Source: Micromonospora alfalfae (lineage in GTDB: Bacteria > Actinomycetota > Actinomycetes > Mycobacteriales > Micromonosporaceae). From it: a stretch of 64,000 bases of DNA. Each line of letters starts with the position of its first letter. Positions within the stretch are counted from its first letter, which is position 1. Both the position numbers and the translations under genes were made by a program. This document shows positions 8,073-17,015 of this stretch, piece by piece. Below the pieces are notes generated by a model, which searched no databases, had not been told where the DNA came from, and saw nothing but the letters and a program-made list of their open reading frames with translations. The stretch is taken from positions 1 to 64,000 of the forward strand of contig NZ_JAKKFH010000016.1 of assembly GCF_022230925.1 (NCBI RefSeq), written 5' to 3'.

Positions 8073-8924
8073 ATGCCTTTCATCACCGTGGGGACGGAAA
8101 ACTCCGCGCCCATCGACCTGTACTACGAGGACCACGGTTCCGGTAAGCCGGTGGTGCTGATCCACGGCTTCCCGTTCAACGGCGCGACCTGGGAGAAGGA
8201 GACCACCGCGCTGCTCAACGCCGGATACCGGACGATCACCTACGACCGGCGCGGTAACGGCAACTCCGCCCAGCCGGCGTTCGGGTACGACTACAACACG
8301 TTCGCGGCGGACCTTGACGTGTTGATGACCGAGTTGGACCTGAACGAGGTGACCCTGATCGGTCACTCGATGGGCACCGGTGAGGTGGTCCGCTACCTCG
8401 GTAACTACGGCTCGCAGCGGGTCAGCCGGGCCGTGCTGCTCAGCCCGTTGCAACCGATGCTGGCCAAGGCGAACGACAACCCGGAGGGCGTCGACCGGAG
8501 CCTGTTCAAGGGTTTCCAGGACGCCATCATCAAGGACCGCTTCGCCTACCTGACGTCCTTCTGCGACGCGTTCTTCAACCCGGACCAGAACATGGGCAAG
8601 CGGGTCAGCGAGGAGGCGTACCGGGCGCACTGGCAGATCGGCGCGATGGCCTCCGGTAAGGCCACCCACGACAGCGTGGACGCCTGGCAGGAGGACTTCC
8701 GCCCGGACCTGCCGAAGATCAACATTCCGGTGTTGATCGTGCAGGGTGACCAGGACCGGGTGCTGCCCTACCCGGTGACCGGTCAGCGCCTCGGGCCGAT
8801 GATGCCGACCGGCACGCTCGTCACGCTCAAGGGCGCGCCGCACGGCATTCCGTGGACCCACGCCGACGAGGTCAACAAGGCGATCATGGACTTCATGAAG
8901 CAGCCGGCGAAGGCTCGCGCCTGA
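8073..8924 (+). CDS. alpha/beta hydrolase, non-heme chloroperoxidase (perhydrolase) family
   Basis: The 283-residue protein starts at an ATG preceded by GGAGTAAAAC. The oxyanion segment VLIHGFPFNG, the YDRRGNGNS turn and the nucleophile elbow GHSMGTG (serine near residue 101) are those of bacterial non-heme chloroperoxidases and arylesterases. The acid lies in QGDQDRVLP and the histidine in GAPHGIPWTH, so the triad is complete. The usual assay activity of this family is perhydrolysis; the natural role is generally ester hydrolysis. It stands alone between divergent and convergent genes. Confidence 0.85.
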   Translation: MPFITVGTENSAPIDLYYEDHGSGKPVVLIHGFPFNGATWEKETTALLNAGYRTITYDRRGNGNSAQPAFGYDYNTFAADLDVLMTELDLNEVTLIGHSMGTGEVVRYLGNYGSQRVSRAVLLSPLQPMLAKANDNPEGVDRSLFKGFQDAIIKDRFAYLTSFCDAFFNPDQNMGKRVSEEAYRAHWQIGAMASGKATHDSVDAWQEDFRPDLPKINIPVLIVQGDQDRVLPYPVTGQRLGPMMPTGTLVTLKGAPHGIPWTHADEVNKAIMDFMKQPAKARA

Positions 8925-9013
8925 CCCGTACCGGTAGCCGATCGGACGCCAGCGCCGTGAGGCGCCGCGGCACCCGGCCCACGGTTCGCACCGGGGCCGG
9001 GTGTCGTCGTCGG

Positions 9014-10030
9014 TCAGGCCCGGCGGGCCACCACAGCGCCGTTGGCGCCGGGCGCGTCGAACGGCACGGTACGCACGTCGACGAAGCCGGCGTCGGTGAG
9101 CCAGGCCGCGTACTCGGCGCCCGAGTAGTTCCGCCCGCCCTCGGTCTCGACAAGCATGTTCATCCCCATCAGGGCCGCCTCGGGCGGCCCGGTGCGCTCG
9201 TCGTTGAGCAGCAGTTCACAGACGACGATCGCCCCGCCGGGTGGCAACGCCGCGTGGCACCGGGCCAGTAACGCCCGGTTCGTCGGCTCGTCCCAGTCGT
9301 GCAGGATCATGCTGAGCAGGATGACGTCGTGCCCGTCCGGTAGCGCCGGGTCGGCGAGGAAATCACCGGCCACGGCGTCGATCCGCCCGGTCAGGCCGGC
9401 CTCAGCGATCCGCTCCCGGGCTCGGACGCAGACATGCGGCAGATCCAGGACGGTCGCCCGCAGCTCGGGCAGACGGCGGCAGAACTCGATCGGGAACGCG
9501 CCCGCCCCGCCGCCCACGTCGAGCAGCCGGCGGTGCGCGGAGAAGTCGTAGGCGTCGGCCAACGCGCTGGCGGTGAAGCTGGACGTGGAGAACATCGCGT
9601 CCCAGAACTGCGCCAGCATCTGCGGGTCCTCGGTGTCGAACATCGACTGTTGGGACTCCGGATCCCAGGTCAACGGCCGATCCGTGCGCAGGGCCTCGCC
9701 GATGCGGTGCCAGGGCAGGTAGGTGCGCAGGTCCGAGTAGCGAACCTGCGCCCCGAAGTAGTACGGGCGACCCTCGACCAGGAACTGCTCGGCCAACTCC
9801 GAGTTGCGGTAACCGTCGCCGGCCTTCTCCAACAGGCCGAGCGACGCACAGGCGGCCAGCAGCAGGTCCGCGGGCCGGTCGGGCAACCCGAACTCGGCGG
9901 CGGCCTGCTCGACGGTCATCGTCCGCCCGCCGGCCAACCGGGTGAACAGGCCGAGTTCAACGCCGACCGCGAGGGTCTTGAACCCCCACACACCGGCCAC
10001 CAGACGCATGAGGGGAGTCGGGGTGATCAC
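9014..10030 (-). CDS. SAM-dependent O-methyltransferase (winged-helix dimerisation type)
   Basis: The 338-residue protein has the two-part plan of small-molecule O-methyltransferases. Residues 1 to 90 form the winged-helix dimerisation domain (VEQAAAEFGLPDRPADLLL). The catalytic domain begins at LLDVGGGAGAF near residue 172, the SAM-binding motif, and includes MILHDWDEP near 240, where the family places its catalytic His-Asp. Relatives act on phenolic or polyketide hydroxyls in secondary metabolism, but no biosynthetic cluster is adjacent. The upstream neighbour on the same strand ends 42 bases before the start. Confidence 0.85.
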   Translation of the reverse strand: MITPTPLMRLVAGVWGFKTLAVGVELGLFTRLAGGRTMTVEQAAAEFGLPDRPADLLLAACASLGLLEKAGDGYRNSELAEQFLVEGRPYYFGAQVRYSDLRTYLPWHRIGEALRTDRPLTWDPESQQSMFDTEDPQMLAQFWDAMFSTSSFTASALADAYDFSAHRRLLDVGGGAGAFPIEFCRRLPELRATVLDLPHVCVRARERIAEAGLTGRIDAVAGDFLADPALPDGHDVILLSMILHDWDEPTNRALLARCHAALPPGGAIVVCELLLNDERTGPPEAALMGMNMLVETEGGRNYSGAEYAAWLTDAGFVDVRTVPFDAPGANGAVVARRA

Positions 10031-10072
10031 CAGGACATGAGATCACACATCACACGTTTCCACGATGGATGG

Positions 10073-10702
10073 TCACGCCCGGATCAGCGTCACCAACCCC
10101 GCGGCCACCAGCACCCCGGCCCACAGCCGGTCCACGTTGAACCAGGCCCGACGCAGCACACCGACCCCGAACACCTGATAGACCAGCAACGCGACGACCA
10201 GGGCAACGCCGAGCATGGCCACCGTGTGCACCCCGGCCGCCGCGATGCCGGACAGCGCACCCACCGGCGCGGCGGCCAGGTGCCCGGAGTGACCCCCGGA
10301 CACCGGCTCGGCCACCAGCACCGGCAACAGCATCAGCCCGGCGCCGTGCGCCGACGACATCAGGAACGACCAGCCGGCGAGCTGTGCCGCGGACAGCCGC
10401 ATCCCCGCCCAGCGGAAGTGCCGCTCGGAGAGCAGCCGCCACAGCCCGAAGGCGACCAGCAGCACACCGCCGACCACCGCGAGAGCGGTGCTCGCCGTCA
10501 CCGACCGGGTGGCGGCGACCAACGCGGCGACGATGGCCACCGAAGCGAGATGCCCAGCCGCGATCGGCGGCAGGGCGCGCAGCAGCGCCAGCCGGTTGCG
10601 CTCCTGGAGACCCCGGGCCACCGCGAACAGCCACCCCATCGCCGGGTTCAGACCATGGAACGCGCCGAGCGCGGCGAGCGTCGCCAGTGTGGTGACGGTC
10701 AT
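10073..10702 (-). CDS. polytopic membrane protein linked to SBP56
   Basis: The 209-residue protein has about six hydrophobic helices. Two short His-containing motifs sit in membrane segments: FHGLNPAMGW near residue 15 and SSAHGAG near 118, a pattern that recalls metal or small-ion transporters such as NicO or HupE-like proteins. That resemblance is only by eye. Its ATG overlaps the SBP56 stop codon by four bases (ATGA), so translation is coupled and it is the last gene of the ssuA-ssuC-ssuB-SBP56 operon. SBP56 methanethiol oxidases are reported to need copper, so a metal-supply role is a reasonable guess, not a finding. Confidence 0.6.
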   Translation of the reverse strand: MTVTTLATLAALGAFHGLNPAMGWLFAVARGLQERNRLALLRALPPIAAGHLASVAIVAALVAATRSVTASTALAVVGGVLLVAFGLWRLLSERHFRWAGMRLSAAQLAGWSFLMSSAHGAGLMLLPVLVAEPVSGGHSGHLAAAPVGALSGIAAAGVHTVAMLGVALVVALLVYQVFGVGVLRRAWFNVDRLWAGVLVAAGLVTLIRA

Positions 10703-12105
10703 GGAAAGCAGTACGAGTCGGAGGACGCGTCGCCGCCCTGCAACCGGGTCTGGTGCACCCGCAGGCCGCGGAACTCCTCCCCGTGCGGGAAGAACCGCTC
10801 ATCCGGGGTCAGCCCACCGGCGTCCACGTCGACGTCGAGCTTCGCCAGCCAGGCGCCCACCCCGTCGGGGTAGAACTGGTCGTCCCACGCGCCGTAGAGC
10901 GAGTTGCTGACGTAGACCCGCCGGCCGTCGCGGCTCACCTCCACCATCTGCGGGCCACCGGCCAACGCCTCGTCCGGCGCGGACGGGTGCGCGGTCCGGC
11001 GGACGATCCCGCCGAGGTGCACCGAGCCCGTCTGCACCGGGTGCAGGGGGTCGCTGACGTCGTACTGGCGCAGCTCACCGGTGCCCCAGCAGGAGACGTA
11101 GAGGAACCGGTCGTCCACCGACAGGTCGATGTCGGTCACCAGTGGCGGCACCGCCCCGAACGGCTTGAGCAGGTCGGGCAGCTTCGCCGGATCGGCCGGC
11201 TCGGCCGGGATGTCGATCACCTTGGTGACCGCCCAGGCGTCCCCGTCGCGATGCCACAACCAGATCGAGGCGGACAGGTCCTCGACGCTGATCACCACCC
11301 CGACGAACCCGTACGACTTCGTCGGGTCGTGCGCCGGCCGCAGCTCCAGCGGCATCTGATACTGGTCACCGAGATCGACCCGTTGCACGTGCCGGCGTTT
11401 CGCCAGGTCCCAGAAGTGGATGGCGTGCCCGTAGCGACGGCCCAGCAGCAACTCGCCGATGATGCCGTCCTCGATCATCGACGGGGTGCCCCACTCGCTG
11501 GTGACCAGCACGTCCTGGGTCAGGTGCCACCACACGTCGTACGCCAGGAACTGCGGACCCCGGTCGGCCTCCCACGCCCCGCGTACCTCGAACGTGGTGT
11601 GATCGAGGATGGCGATGCCACCGGGACCCTCCTCGCCGTCCGCGCCGCCAAGAGCGGAGAGGTAGATGCCGTCGGGGCCACAGTGCACAGTGTGCGGCCG
11701 CGAGTAGCCGGCCCGCTTCGCCAGCTCCTCCGCCCCGATCACCTTGACGATCTGCGGCTGGCGCGGATCAGGCTGAGTGTCGAGCACGTGGATGCGTGAC
11801 GACCGCAGGCCGGGCACGATCAGGTAGCGCCGCTCGACGTGCGGGTGCGGGGCGGTCGGGCAGAGCGCGCTGCTGCACGCGTTCCAGCCGAAGTGGTGCA
11901 GCTCGTCACCGACGTACGGCAGGTCGGTCCAGCCGACGACCCGGCCGTAGTCGGCCGAGTCGGGGTCGGTGTCCAGCACCACGATGGCGTCCGGACGGCT
12001 GGCCGTCCGGTCGAAGGCCGCCACGTAGGCGAGCTTCTCCGCCGGTGCGGTCACCGCCTCGCGGGGCGAGGGGTAGAACGTGGGATCGGGAGTCCAGCGG
12101 GTCAT
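10699..12105 (-). CDS. selenium-binding protein 56 family, methanethiol oxidase-like
   Basis: The product is 468 residues, full length for the SBP56 family, a seven-bladed propeller. Members in bacteria and humans oxidise methanethiol to formaldehyde, hydrogen sulfide and hydrogen peroxide. Family hallmarks are visible: HHFGWNACSSALCP near residue 70, the RPHTVHCGPDGIYLSALG stretch, SEWGTP near 205 and DDRFLYVSCWGTGE near 365. The start at 12105 is the ATG before TRWTPDPTFY; the frame runs further upstream only through ssuB antisense sequence. It lies 14 bases after ssuB, which strongly suggests one operon for organosulfur use. Secretion signal is absent. Confidence 0.85.
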   Translation of the reverse strand: MTRWTPDPTFYPSPREAVTAPAEKLAYVAAFDRTASRPDAIVVLDTDPDSADYGRVVGWTDLPYVGDELHHFGWNACSSALCPTAPHPHVERRYLIVPGLRSSRIHVLDTQPDPRQPQIVKVIGAEELAKRAGYSRPHTVHCGPDGIYLSALGGADGEEGPGGIAILDHTTFEVRGAWEADRGPQFLAYDVWWHLTQDVLVTSEWGTPSMIEDGIIGELLLGRRYGHAIHFWDLAKRRHVQRVDLGDQYQMPLELRPAHDPTKSYGFVGVVISVEDLSASIWLWHRDGDAWAVTKVIDIPAEPADPAKLPDLLKPFGAVPPLVTDIDLSVDDRFLYVSCWGTGELRQYDVSDPLHPVQTGSVHLGGIVRRTAHPSAPDEALAGGPQMVEVSRDGRRVYVSNSLYGAWDDQFYPDGVGAWLAKLDVDVDAGGLTPDERFFPHGEEFRGLRVHQTRLQGGDASSDSYCFP

Positions 12106-12119
12106 CACAGCTCCGCTCG

Positions 12120-12851
12120 TCAGGTGGTGGGGACGCCAAGTCGGTCGAGCAGGTGGCGGCGCAGCGCGCCGAAGGCCGGGTCGTCCGGGGTGCGGGTGGG
12201 GCCGAGGTCGACGGGTAGCTCCGCGGCGATGCGGCAGTCGTCGAGGAGCAGGATCCGGTCGGCGAGCAGCAGCGCCTCCTCCACGTCGTGGGTGACCAGC
12301 AGGGCGGCGAAGCCGTGCTCGGCGCGCAGCCGGCGCAGCAGGATCTGCATCCGCAGTCGGGTCAGCGCGTCCAGCGCGCCGAACGGCTCGTCGAGCAGCA
12401 GCAGGTCCGGTTCGCGGACCAGAGCCCGCGCCACTGCCACCCGCTGCGCCTGCCCGCCGGACAACTCGGCCGGCCAGGCGCGGTGCCGCTCGGCGAGACC
12501 GACCTCGGCCAGCGCCCGCCGGATCCGCCCAGGAGCGTCCACGCCGGACAGCCCGAGCCCCACGTTGTCCGCCACCCGTTTCCACGGCAGCAACCGGTGT
12601 TCCTGGAAGACCACGGCGGCGGTGCCGTGTACGACGCTCGTCCCGCTGGCCTCGCCGTCCAACCCGGCGAGAATCCGCAGGAGCGTGCTCTTGCCGGAAC
12701 CACTGCCGCCCAGCAGGGCCACCACCTCACCGCGGGCGATGCTCAGGTCGACCCCGGCCAGCACGACCGTCGGCCCGAACGCCCGGCGCACCGCGTGCGC
12801 GGTCAGCACCGGCTCCGCGCCGGTCAGGTGGCCCGCAGTCCGCGACGCCAT
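12120..12851 (-). CDS. ssuB: sulfonate ABC transporter, ATP-binding protein
   Basis: The 243-residue ATPase energises uptake of aliphatic sulfonates or a related sulfur compound. It has the Walker A motif GGSGSGKST near residue 49, the signature LSGGQAQR near 139, Walker B LLLLDEPFGALDAL near 159 and the H-loop LLVTHDVEEAL. The Q-loop and the VFQEHRLLPWKRVADNV segment are characteristic of the nitrate/sulfonate/taurine group. The ATG at 12851 is 28 bases inside the permease gene and follows GAGGAGG. The substrate assignment rests on its neighbours, ssuA, ssuC and the divergent ssuD. Confidence 0.88.
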   Translation of the reverse strand: MASRTAGHLTGAEPVLTAHAVRRAFGPTVVLAGVDLSIARGEVVALLGGSGSGKSTLLRILAGLDGEASGTSVVHGTAAVVFQEHRLLPWKRVADNVGLGLSGVDAPGRIRRALAEVGLAERHRAWPAELSGGQAQRVAVARALVREPDLLLLDEPFGALDALTRLRMQILLRRLRAEHGFAALLVTHDVEEALLLADRILLLDDCRIAAELPVDLGPTRTPDDPAFGALRRHLLDRLGVPTT

Positions 12852-13657
12852 GTCAACATCCTCCTCTCCAGTACGCGCAACGCACTGTCGGATATCAGCC
12901 CGAGCAGGGCGTAGACGAGCAGGCCGAGCACCACCACGTCGGTCTGGCTGAACTCCCGCGCCTCCATCATCAGAAAGCCGATCCCGGTCTGGGCGTTGAC
13001 CTGCTCGCCGACGACCAGGCTGAGCCAGGCCGCGCCGATCGCCAGCCGCAGGCCGAGGAAGAGCGACGGCAGCGCGCCGGGCAGCACCACGTGGCGCAGC
13101 CGGGCGGCCTGGCCCAGACCACAGGTACGGGCCGCCTCCACCAGCCGTTCGTCGATGTCCCGGATGCCGGCGTAGGTGTTGAAGTAGATGGGGAAGAACG
13201 CGCCCAGCGCCACCAGGCTGATCTTCAGTGATTCGCCGATGCCGACCCAGATGATCAGCAGCGGCACCAGCCCGAGGTGCGGCAGCATCCGGGCCATCTG
13301 CACCGGCGGGTCGACCAGGTCGTCACCGAGCCGCAGCAGCCCGGCCACGGTGCCCAGAGCCAGGGCCAGGAGACCTCCGATCAGCAGGCCCGCCCCGGCG
13401 CGGGTGAGGGAGTCCAGCAGGTGGATGCCGAGTGTTCCGTCCCGGCTGAGCCGCAAGCCGGTGGCCAGGACGTCGCTGGGCGCTGGCAGCTTCTCGGCCG
13501 CCAGCAGCCCGGTCCGCGCGGCCAACTCCCAGCCCAGGACCAGCGCCGCCGGGCTCACCACCCGCCGCCAGCGCCGGGCCGGCCGCTGACGACGGGGTAC
13601 GACCGGTGCCGCCGCCGTGACCTCGTCGGGCGCCTCGACGAGGCTGGTACGACTCAC
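12824..13657 (-). CDS. ssuC: sulfonate ABC transporter, permease
   Basis: This 277-residue inner-membrane subunit has about six transmembrane helices and the binding-protein-dependent transport motif around EAARTCGLGQAARLRHVVLP near residue 180, where it docks with the ATPase. A basic N-terminal tail ([12 protein letters not shown]) precedes the first helix. It belongs to the SsuC/TauC/NrtB group. The start overlaps the ssuA stop by four bases, so translation is probably coupled. It shares 28 bases with ssuB downstream. Confidence 0.87.
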   Translation of the reverse strand: MSRTSLVEAPDEVTAAAPVVPRRQRPARRWRRVVSPAALVLGWELAARTGLLAAEKLPAPSDVLATGLRLSRDGTLGIHLLDSLTRAGAGLLIGGLLALALGTVAGLLRLGDDLVDPPVQMARMLPHLGLVPLLIIWVGIGESLKISLVALGAFFPIYFNTYAGIRDIDERLVEAARTCGLGQAARLRHVVLPGALPSLFLGLRLAIGAAWLSLVVGEQVNAQTGIGFLMMEAREFSQTDVVVLGLLVYALLGLISDSALRVLERRMLTWRRGLRAT

Positions 13658-14631
13658 TGGAACACCTCGTTGAACCGGCCGTCGACCCGGGATCGGAGGT
13701 CGACCGGCCCCGGGATGAGGTCCAGGGCGATGAAGCTGTCGGTGATCGCCTGAAGTTCGTCGCCGATGGCCGGGGTGACCGGGGCGAGGGGCCTGGCGCT
13801 GCGGGCCAGCGCGCGGCTGGTGACGTCCTGCGGGATCTTCAGCTCCGGTGCGAGGGTGCTGGCTCGCTCCTCGGGGTGGGCGATGCCCCAGTCGGTCACC
13901 TCGCGGTAGCGCTGGAGGAACGCCCGGATCTCGTCCGAGCGCTTGTCGACCGCCCGGGGCGCGGCCAGGACGTACTCACGGTTGCTGGCCAGGCCCGTCG
14001 CGTCGGCGAGCACCTGGACCCCCGGCTGCTCGGCCAGCGCGAAGTACGGGTCCCAGATCACCCAGGCGTCGATCTGGCCGCCGTCGAACGCGGGCCGCCC
14101 CTCGGCGGGCTTGAGGTACTTGACCTGGATGTCCTTCAGGGTCATGTGGTTCGCCTCCAGCAGCCGGACCAGCAGCCAGTGCACGTTGGACCCCTTGTTC
14201 AGGGCCACCGTCCTGCCCTTGAGGTCGGCGAAGCTGCGGTAGCCCCGATCGGCCTTGACCAGCACGGCCTCGCCCTGCGGGATCGGCGCCGAGGTGCCGA
14301 TGATGGAGAACGGGATCTTTCCGGCGGCGGCGAAGACGGGCGGCGCCTCGCCGACCTGTCCGATGTCGATCGAGCCGGCCTTGAGCGCCTCGGTGAGCGC
14401 CGGACCGCTCTCGAACAACGACCACTGCACATCCGGTGCGGCGTCGCGCGCCTTGACCAGGCTCAGCCCGCCGAAGCGCTGGTAGCCGATCCGGAGCTTG
14501 CCCGGCGCGGCGTCAGCATCGGCGGACCCGCCGCACCCGCTGACCGCGACCGTGGCGAGCACCGCCACGGTGGTGAGCACGGCCGTCAGCAGGCGGCGAT
14601 GCGGGGGGTGGCTCGTCGACGGGGTGGGCAT
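13654..14631 (-). CDS. ssuA: sulfonate ABC transporter, substrate-binding lipoprotein
   Basis: The 325-residue protein carries a lipoprotein signal: a basic N terminus, a hydrophobic run and the lipobox VSGC near residue 33. The mature part is a type 2 periplasmic-binding fold of the SsuA/NMT1-like group, with KLRIGYQRFGGLSLVKA, the GSIDIGQVGEAPP turn and DAWVIWDPYFALAE, all usual for aliphatic sulfonate binders. Its start faces the divergent ssuD, with a 34-base dyad between them. As first gene of the operon it sets the specificity; the exact sulfonate cannot be read from sequence. Confidence 0.87.
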   Translation of the reverse strand: MPTPSTSHPPHRRLLTAVLTTVAVLATVAVSGCGGSADADAAPGKLRIGYQRFGGLSLVKARDAAPDVQWSLFESGPALTEALKAGSIDIGQVGEAPPVFAAAGKIPFSIIGTSAPIPQGEAVLVKADRGYRSFADLKGRTVALNKGSNVHWLLVRLLEANHMTLKDIQVKYLKPAEGRPAFDGGQIDAWVIWDPYFALAEQPGVQVLADATGLASNREYVLAAPRAVDKRSDEIRAFLQRYREVTDWGIAHPEERASTLAPELKIPQDVTSRALARSARPLAPVTPAIGDELQAITDSFIALDLIPGPVDLRSRVDGRFNEVFQ

Positions 14632-14694
14632 GGCGGCTCCTCGGGTCGGGCAGGGCGGGGTGGCGACGCATCGACCGGTGTCGGCGCCTGAGGT

Positions 14695-14728
14695 AGCCTA
14701 CTAACCCGATAGGTTTTATGGGTAGGCT
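14695..14728. promoter_or_regulatory. inverted repeat between divergent ssu units, candidate operator
   Basis: AGCCTAC at 14695 and its complement GTAGGCT at 14722 enclose an A/T-rich core with further partial symmetry (ACCCGATAGG and ATGGGT). The dyad lies 63 bases upstream of ssuA and 80 bases upstream of ssuD, so one regulator could control both directions, plausibly in response to sulfur supply. No regulator gene is adjacent. Confidence 0.5.
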
Positions 14729-14808
14729 GTCGGCGGGATCGTCCCACCCCTCAGGAGGTGCCCGCGTCACCGCGTGCGCCGACCGCCCCGCCGACGGAAA
14801 GAGCCGCG

Positions 14809-15984
14809 ATGACCCTCACCTTCCACTGGTTCCTGCCCACCAACGGCGACAGCCGGGACATCGTCGGCGGCGGACACGGTGTACCGACCGGCGCCGCCGG
14901 AGGCGCACGCCCCGCCAGCGTGGCGTACCTCGGACAGATCGCGCGCAGCGCCGAGCAACTCGGCTTCGTCGGCGCGCTCACCCCCACCGGCGCCTGGTGC
15001 GAGGACGCCTGGCTCAGCACCGCGATGCTCACCGAGGTGACCGAGCGACTCAAGTTCCTGGTCGCCTTCCGACCCGGGCTGCTGGCCCCCACCCTCGCTG
15101 CCCAGATGGCCTCCACCTTCCAGCGGTTGTCCCGGGGCCGGCTGCTGCTCAACGTGGTCACGGGCGGGGAGTCGCAGGAGCAGCGGGCCTACGGCGACTT
15201 CCTGGACAAGGACGCCCGGTACGCGCGGGCCGACGAGTTTCTACACGTGGTGCGCGCGCTCTGGCGCGGCGAGACAGTCGACCACGACGGCACCCACGTA
15301 CGCGTCGAACAGGCCCGGCTGCACCGGCTGCCCGACCCGGTGCCACCGGTCTACTTCGGTGGGTCCTCCGCGGCCGCCCTCCCGGTGGCGGTGCGGCACA
15401 GCGACGTCTACCTCACCTGGGGCGAACCACCAGCCCTGGTCGCCGACAAACTGGAGCGGGTTCGGGCGTTGGCCGCCCGCTCCGGACGGGAGTTGCGCTT
15501 CGGCATCCGGCTGCACGTCATCGCGCGCGACACCGCCGAGCAGGCGTGGGGGCAGGCCCAGCGCCTGCTCGACGGGGTCGCCGAGGCCGACATCCGGGCC
15601 GTGCAGGAGGGCCTGCGCCGCAGCGAGTCCGAGGGGCAGCGCCGGATGCTCGACCTGCACGGTGGCTCCCGCGACGGGCTGGAGGTCGCGCCCAACCTGT
15701 GGGCGGGCGTCGGGCTGGTCCGTGGCGGGGCCGGCACCGCCCTGGTAGGCAGTCATGCCGAGGTCGCCGACCGGATCGCCGAGTACCACGCGCTCGGCAT
15801 CGACGAGTTCATCCTCTCCGGCTACCCGCACCTGGAGGAGGCGTACTGGTTCGGTGAGGGCGTGCTGCCGATCCTGCGCGACCGTGGGCTGTGGCGGCAC
15901 CCCGACGGCCAACCAGGGGCCGCCGACCAACTCGACGTCCCGTTCGCCGGCGTGCCAGCGCCGCAGCCCGCCGGAGCCCGCTGA
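14809..15984 (+). CDS. ssuD: FMNH2-dependent alkanesulfonate monooxygenase (LLM class)
   Basis: The 391-residue luciferase-like enzyme uses reduced FMN and oxygen to split the C-S bond of sulfonates, freeing sulfite. The TIM-barrel landmarks of SsuD are present: FHWFLPTNGD at the N terminus, FLVAFRPGLLAPTLAAQMA, LLLNVVTGGESQEQRAYGDF and the ALGIDEFILSGYPHLEEA segment near the C terminus. The ATG at 14809 is chosen because the family begins with this MTLTFHWF segment; an upstream GTG is possible. No flavin reductase (SsuE) gene is nearby, so reduced FMN must come from elsewhere. Divergent from ssuA. Confidence 0.85.
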   Translation: MTLTFHWFLPTNGDSRDIVGGGHGVPTGAAGGARPASVAYLGQIARSAEQLGFVGALTPTGAWCEDAWLSTAMLTEVTERLKFLVAFRPGLLAPTLAAQMASTFQRLSRGRLLLNVVTGGESQEQRAYGDFLDKDARYARADEFLHVVRALWRGETVDHDGTHVRVEQARLHRLPDPVPPVYFGGSSAAALPVAVRHSDVYLTWGEPPALVADKLERVRALAARSGRELRFGIRLHVIARDTAEQAWGQAQRLLDGVAEADIRAVQEGLRRSESEGQRRMLDLHGGSRDGLEVAPNLWAGVGLVRGGAGTALVGSHAEVADRIAEYHALGIDEFILSGYPHLEEAYWFGEGVLPILRDRGLWRHPDGQPGAADQLDVPFAGVPAPQPAGAR

Positions 15985-16018
15985 CCGACCGACCCGCGGC
16001 AACCGGCGCCACGGCCGC

Positions 16019-16564
16019 TCACAGGTCCATCGCGTAGACCCGGACCTGACGGCCGGTGTCCGGCTGCACGGTCTCGCGTTCCAGCGACATGCCCAGCTTG
16101 ACCATCACCCGCGCGGACGCCTCGTTGCCGACGACGTGGATGCTGACCAGCCGCCGCAGGTCGAGCGTGGCACGGGTGTGGGCGACAACGGCCCGGGCCG
16201 CCTCGGTGGCCAGGCCCCGACCCCAGTACGCGCGGCCGAGCCGCCAGCCGATCTCCACGGCCGGCATGATCTCGGGCAGGAAGGTCGGCACCGCCAGTCC
16301 GGTGAAACCGGCCAGCTCGCCGGTCTCTCTGACCTCCACCGCGTACAGGCCGAAGCCGTGCTCGTCCCACTGCCGCTGATAGGTGGCCAGACGCTCCGCG
16401 GTCGCGGCCCGGTCCAGGGTGCGGCCGTCATGGATGTAGCGCATCACCTCGGGCTGCGCGTTGACGGCGGCGAACCCGTCCAGATCATCGCTTCGCATGC
16501 GGCGCAACAGCAGCCGCGGAGTTTCCAGGGACGTGGCATCAGGGGAGCTTTTCGGGTCAGGCAC
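16019..16564 (-). CDS. GNAT-family N-acetyltransferase (RimJ/RimL-like)
   Basis: The 181-residue protein follows the RimJ/RimL plan: TPRLLLRRMRSDDLDGFAAV at the N terminus, the acetyl-CoA loop WGRGLATEAARAV near residue 118, then VGNEASARVMVKLGM, the usual C-terminal helix. It should transfer an acetyl group to an amine of a protein or small molecule. It lies alone, convergent with ssuD. Acceptor unknown. Confidence 0.85.
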   Translation of the reverse strand: MPDPKSSPDATSLETPRLLLRRMRSDDLDGFAAVNAQPEVMRYIHDGRTLDRAATAERLATYQRQWDEHGFGLYAVEVRETGELAGFTGLAVPTFLPEIMPAVEIGWRLGRAYWGRGLATEAARAVVAHTRATLDLRRLVSIHVVGNEASARVMVKLGMSLERETVQPDTGRQVRVYAMDL

Positions 16565-16610
16565 CTCCCCTTCGTAGCATTTCGGCGCCCACGGGGGCGA
16601 CGGGACGTCT

Positions 16611-17015
16611 CTAGGCGGAGCGGCCGGCGAACCGCTGGCCGACCCGCCGCCCGGCGAGGCTCACCAGCGTGCTGCCGACAGCCATCCCGACCAGCACCAG
16701 AATCCCGCCGACCACCCACAGCCCGCTGTCGTCGGTCCCGGCGGCCCGCCACGACCAGACCGCCGTGAACGCCACAGTCATCACCGGCGCCACCAGCCAC
16801 GGACTGAGCCGCGTCCCGGCGAGCGCGGCCAGCAGCACCAGCGTCAGCACGCAGCCGATCACCTGCCACGCCTCGTACGGGCCGCTGCTCGCGCCGGTCT
16901 GCGCGTCGACCGTGTACCGGGTGTCCCAGCCCAGCCAGAGGATCCACGCACCGACCGTGGCCACCGCCAGAAACAGAACACCGAGCAGTGCGCGGGTACC
17001 CCTCGTTGCCGTCAT
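16611..17015 (-). CDS. small membrane protein, unknown function
   Basis: Starting at the ATG at 17015 ([14 protein letters not shown]), the 134-residue protein has four likely transmembrane helices separated by short loops, including a first extracellular loop with [19 protein letters not shown]. No catalytic motif or named family is recognised. It ends 46 bases from the GNAT gene on the same strand, so the two may be cotranscribed. Confidence 0.6.
   Translation of the reverse strand: MTATRGTRALLGVLFLAVATVGAWILWLGWDTRYTVDAQTGASSGPYEAWQVIGCVLTLVLLAALAGTRLSPWLVAPVMTVAFTAVWSWRAAGTDDSGLWVVGGILVLVGMAVGSTLVSLAGRRVGQRFAGRSA

Noticed and set aside
12106..12585. Upstream extension of the SBP56 frame
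   Set aside because: The extension is antisense-like sequence overlapping ssuB; SBP56 proteins start at the ATG at 12105 segment.
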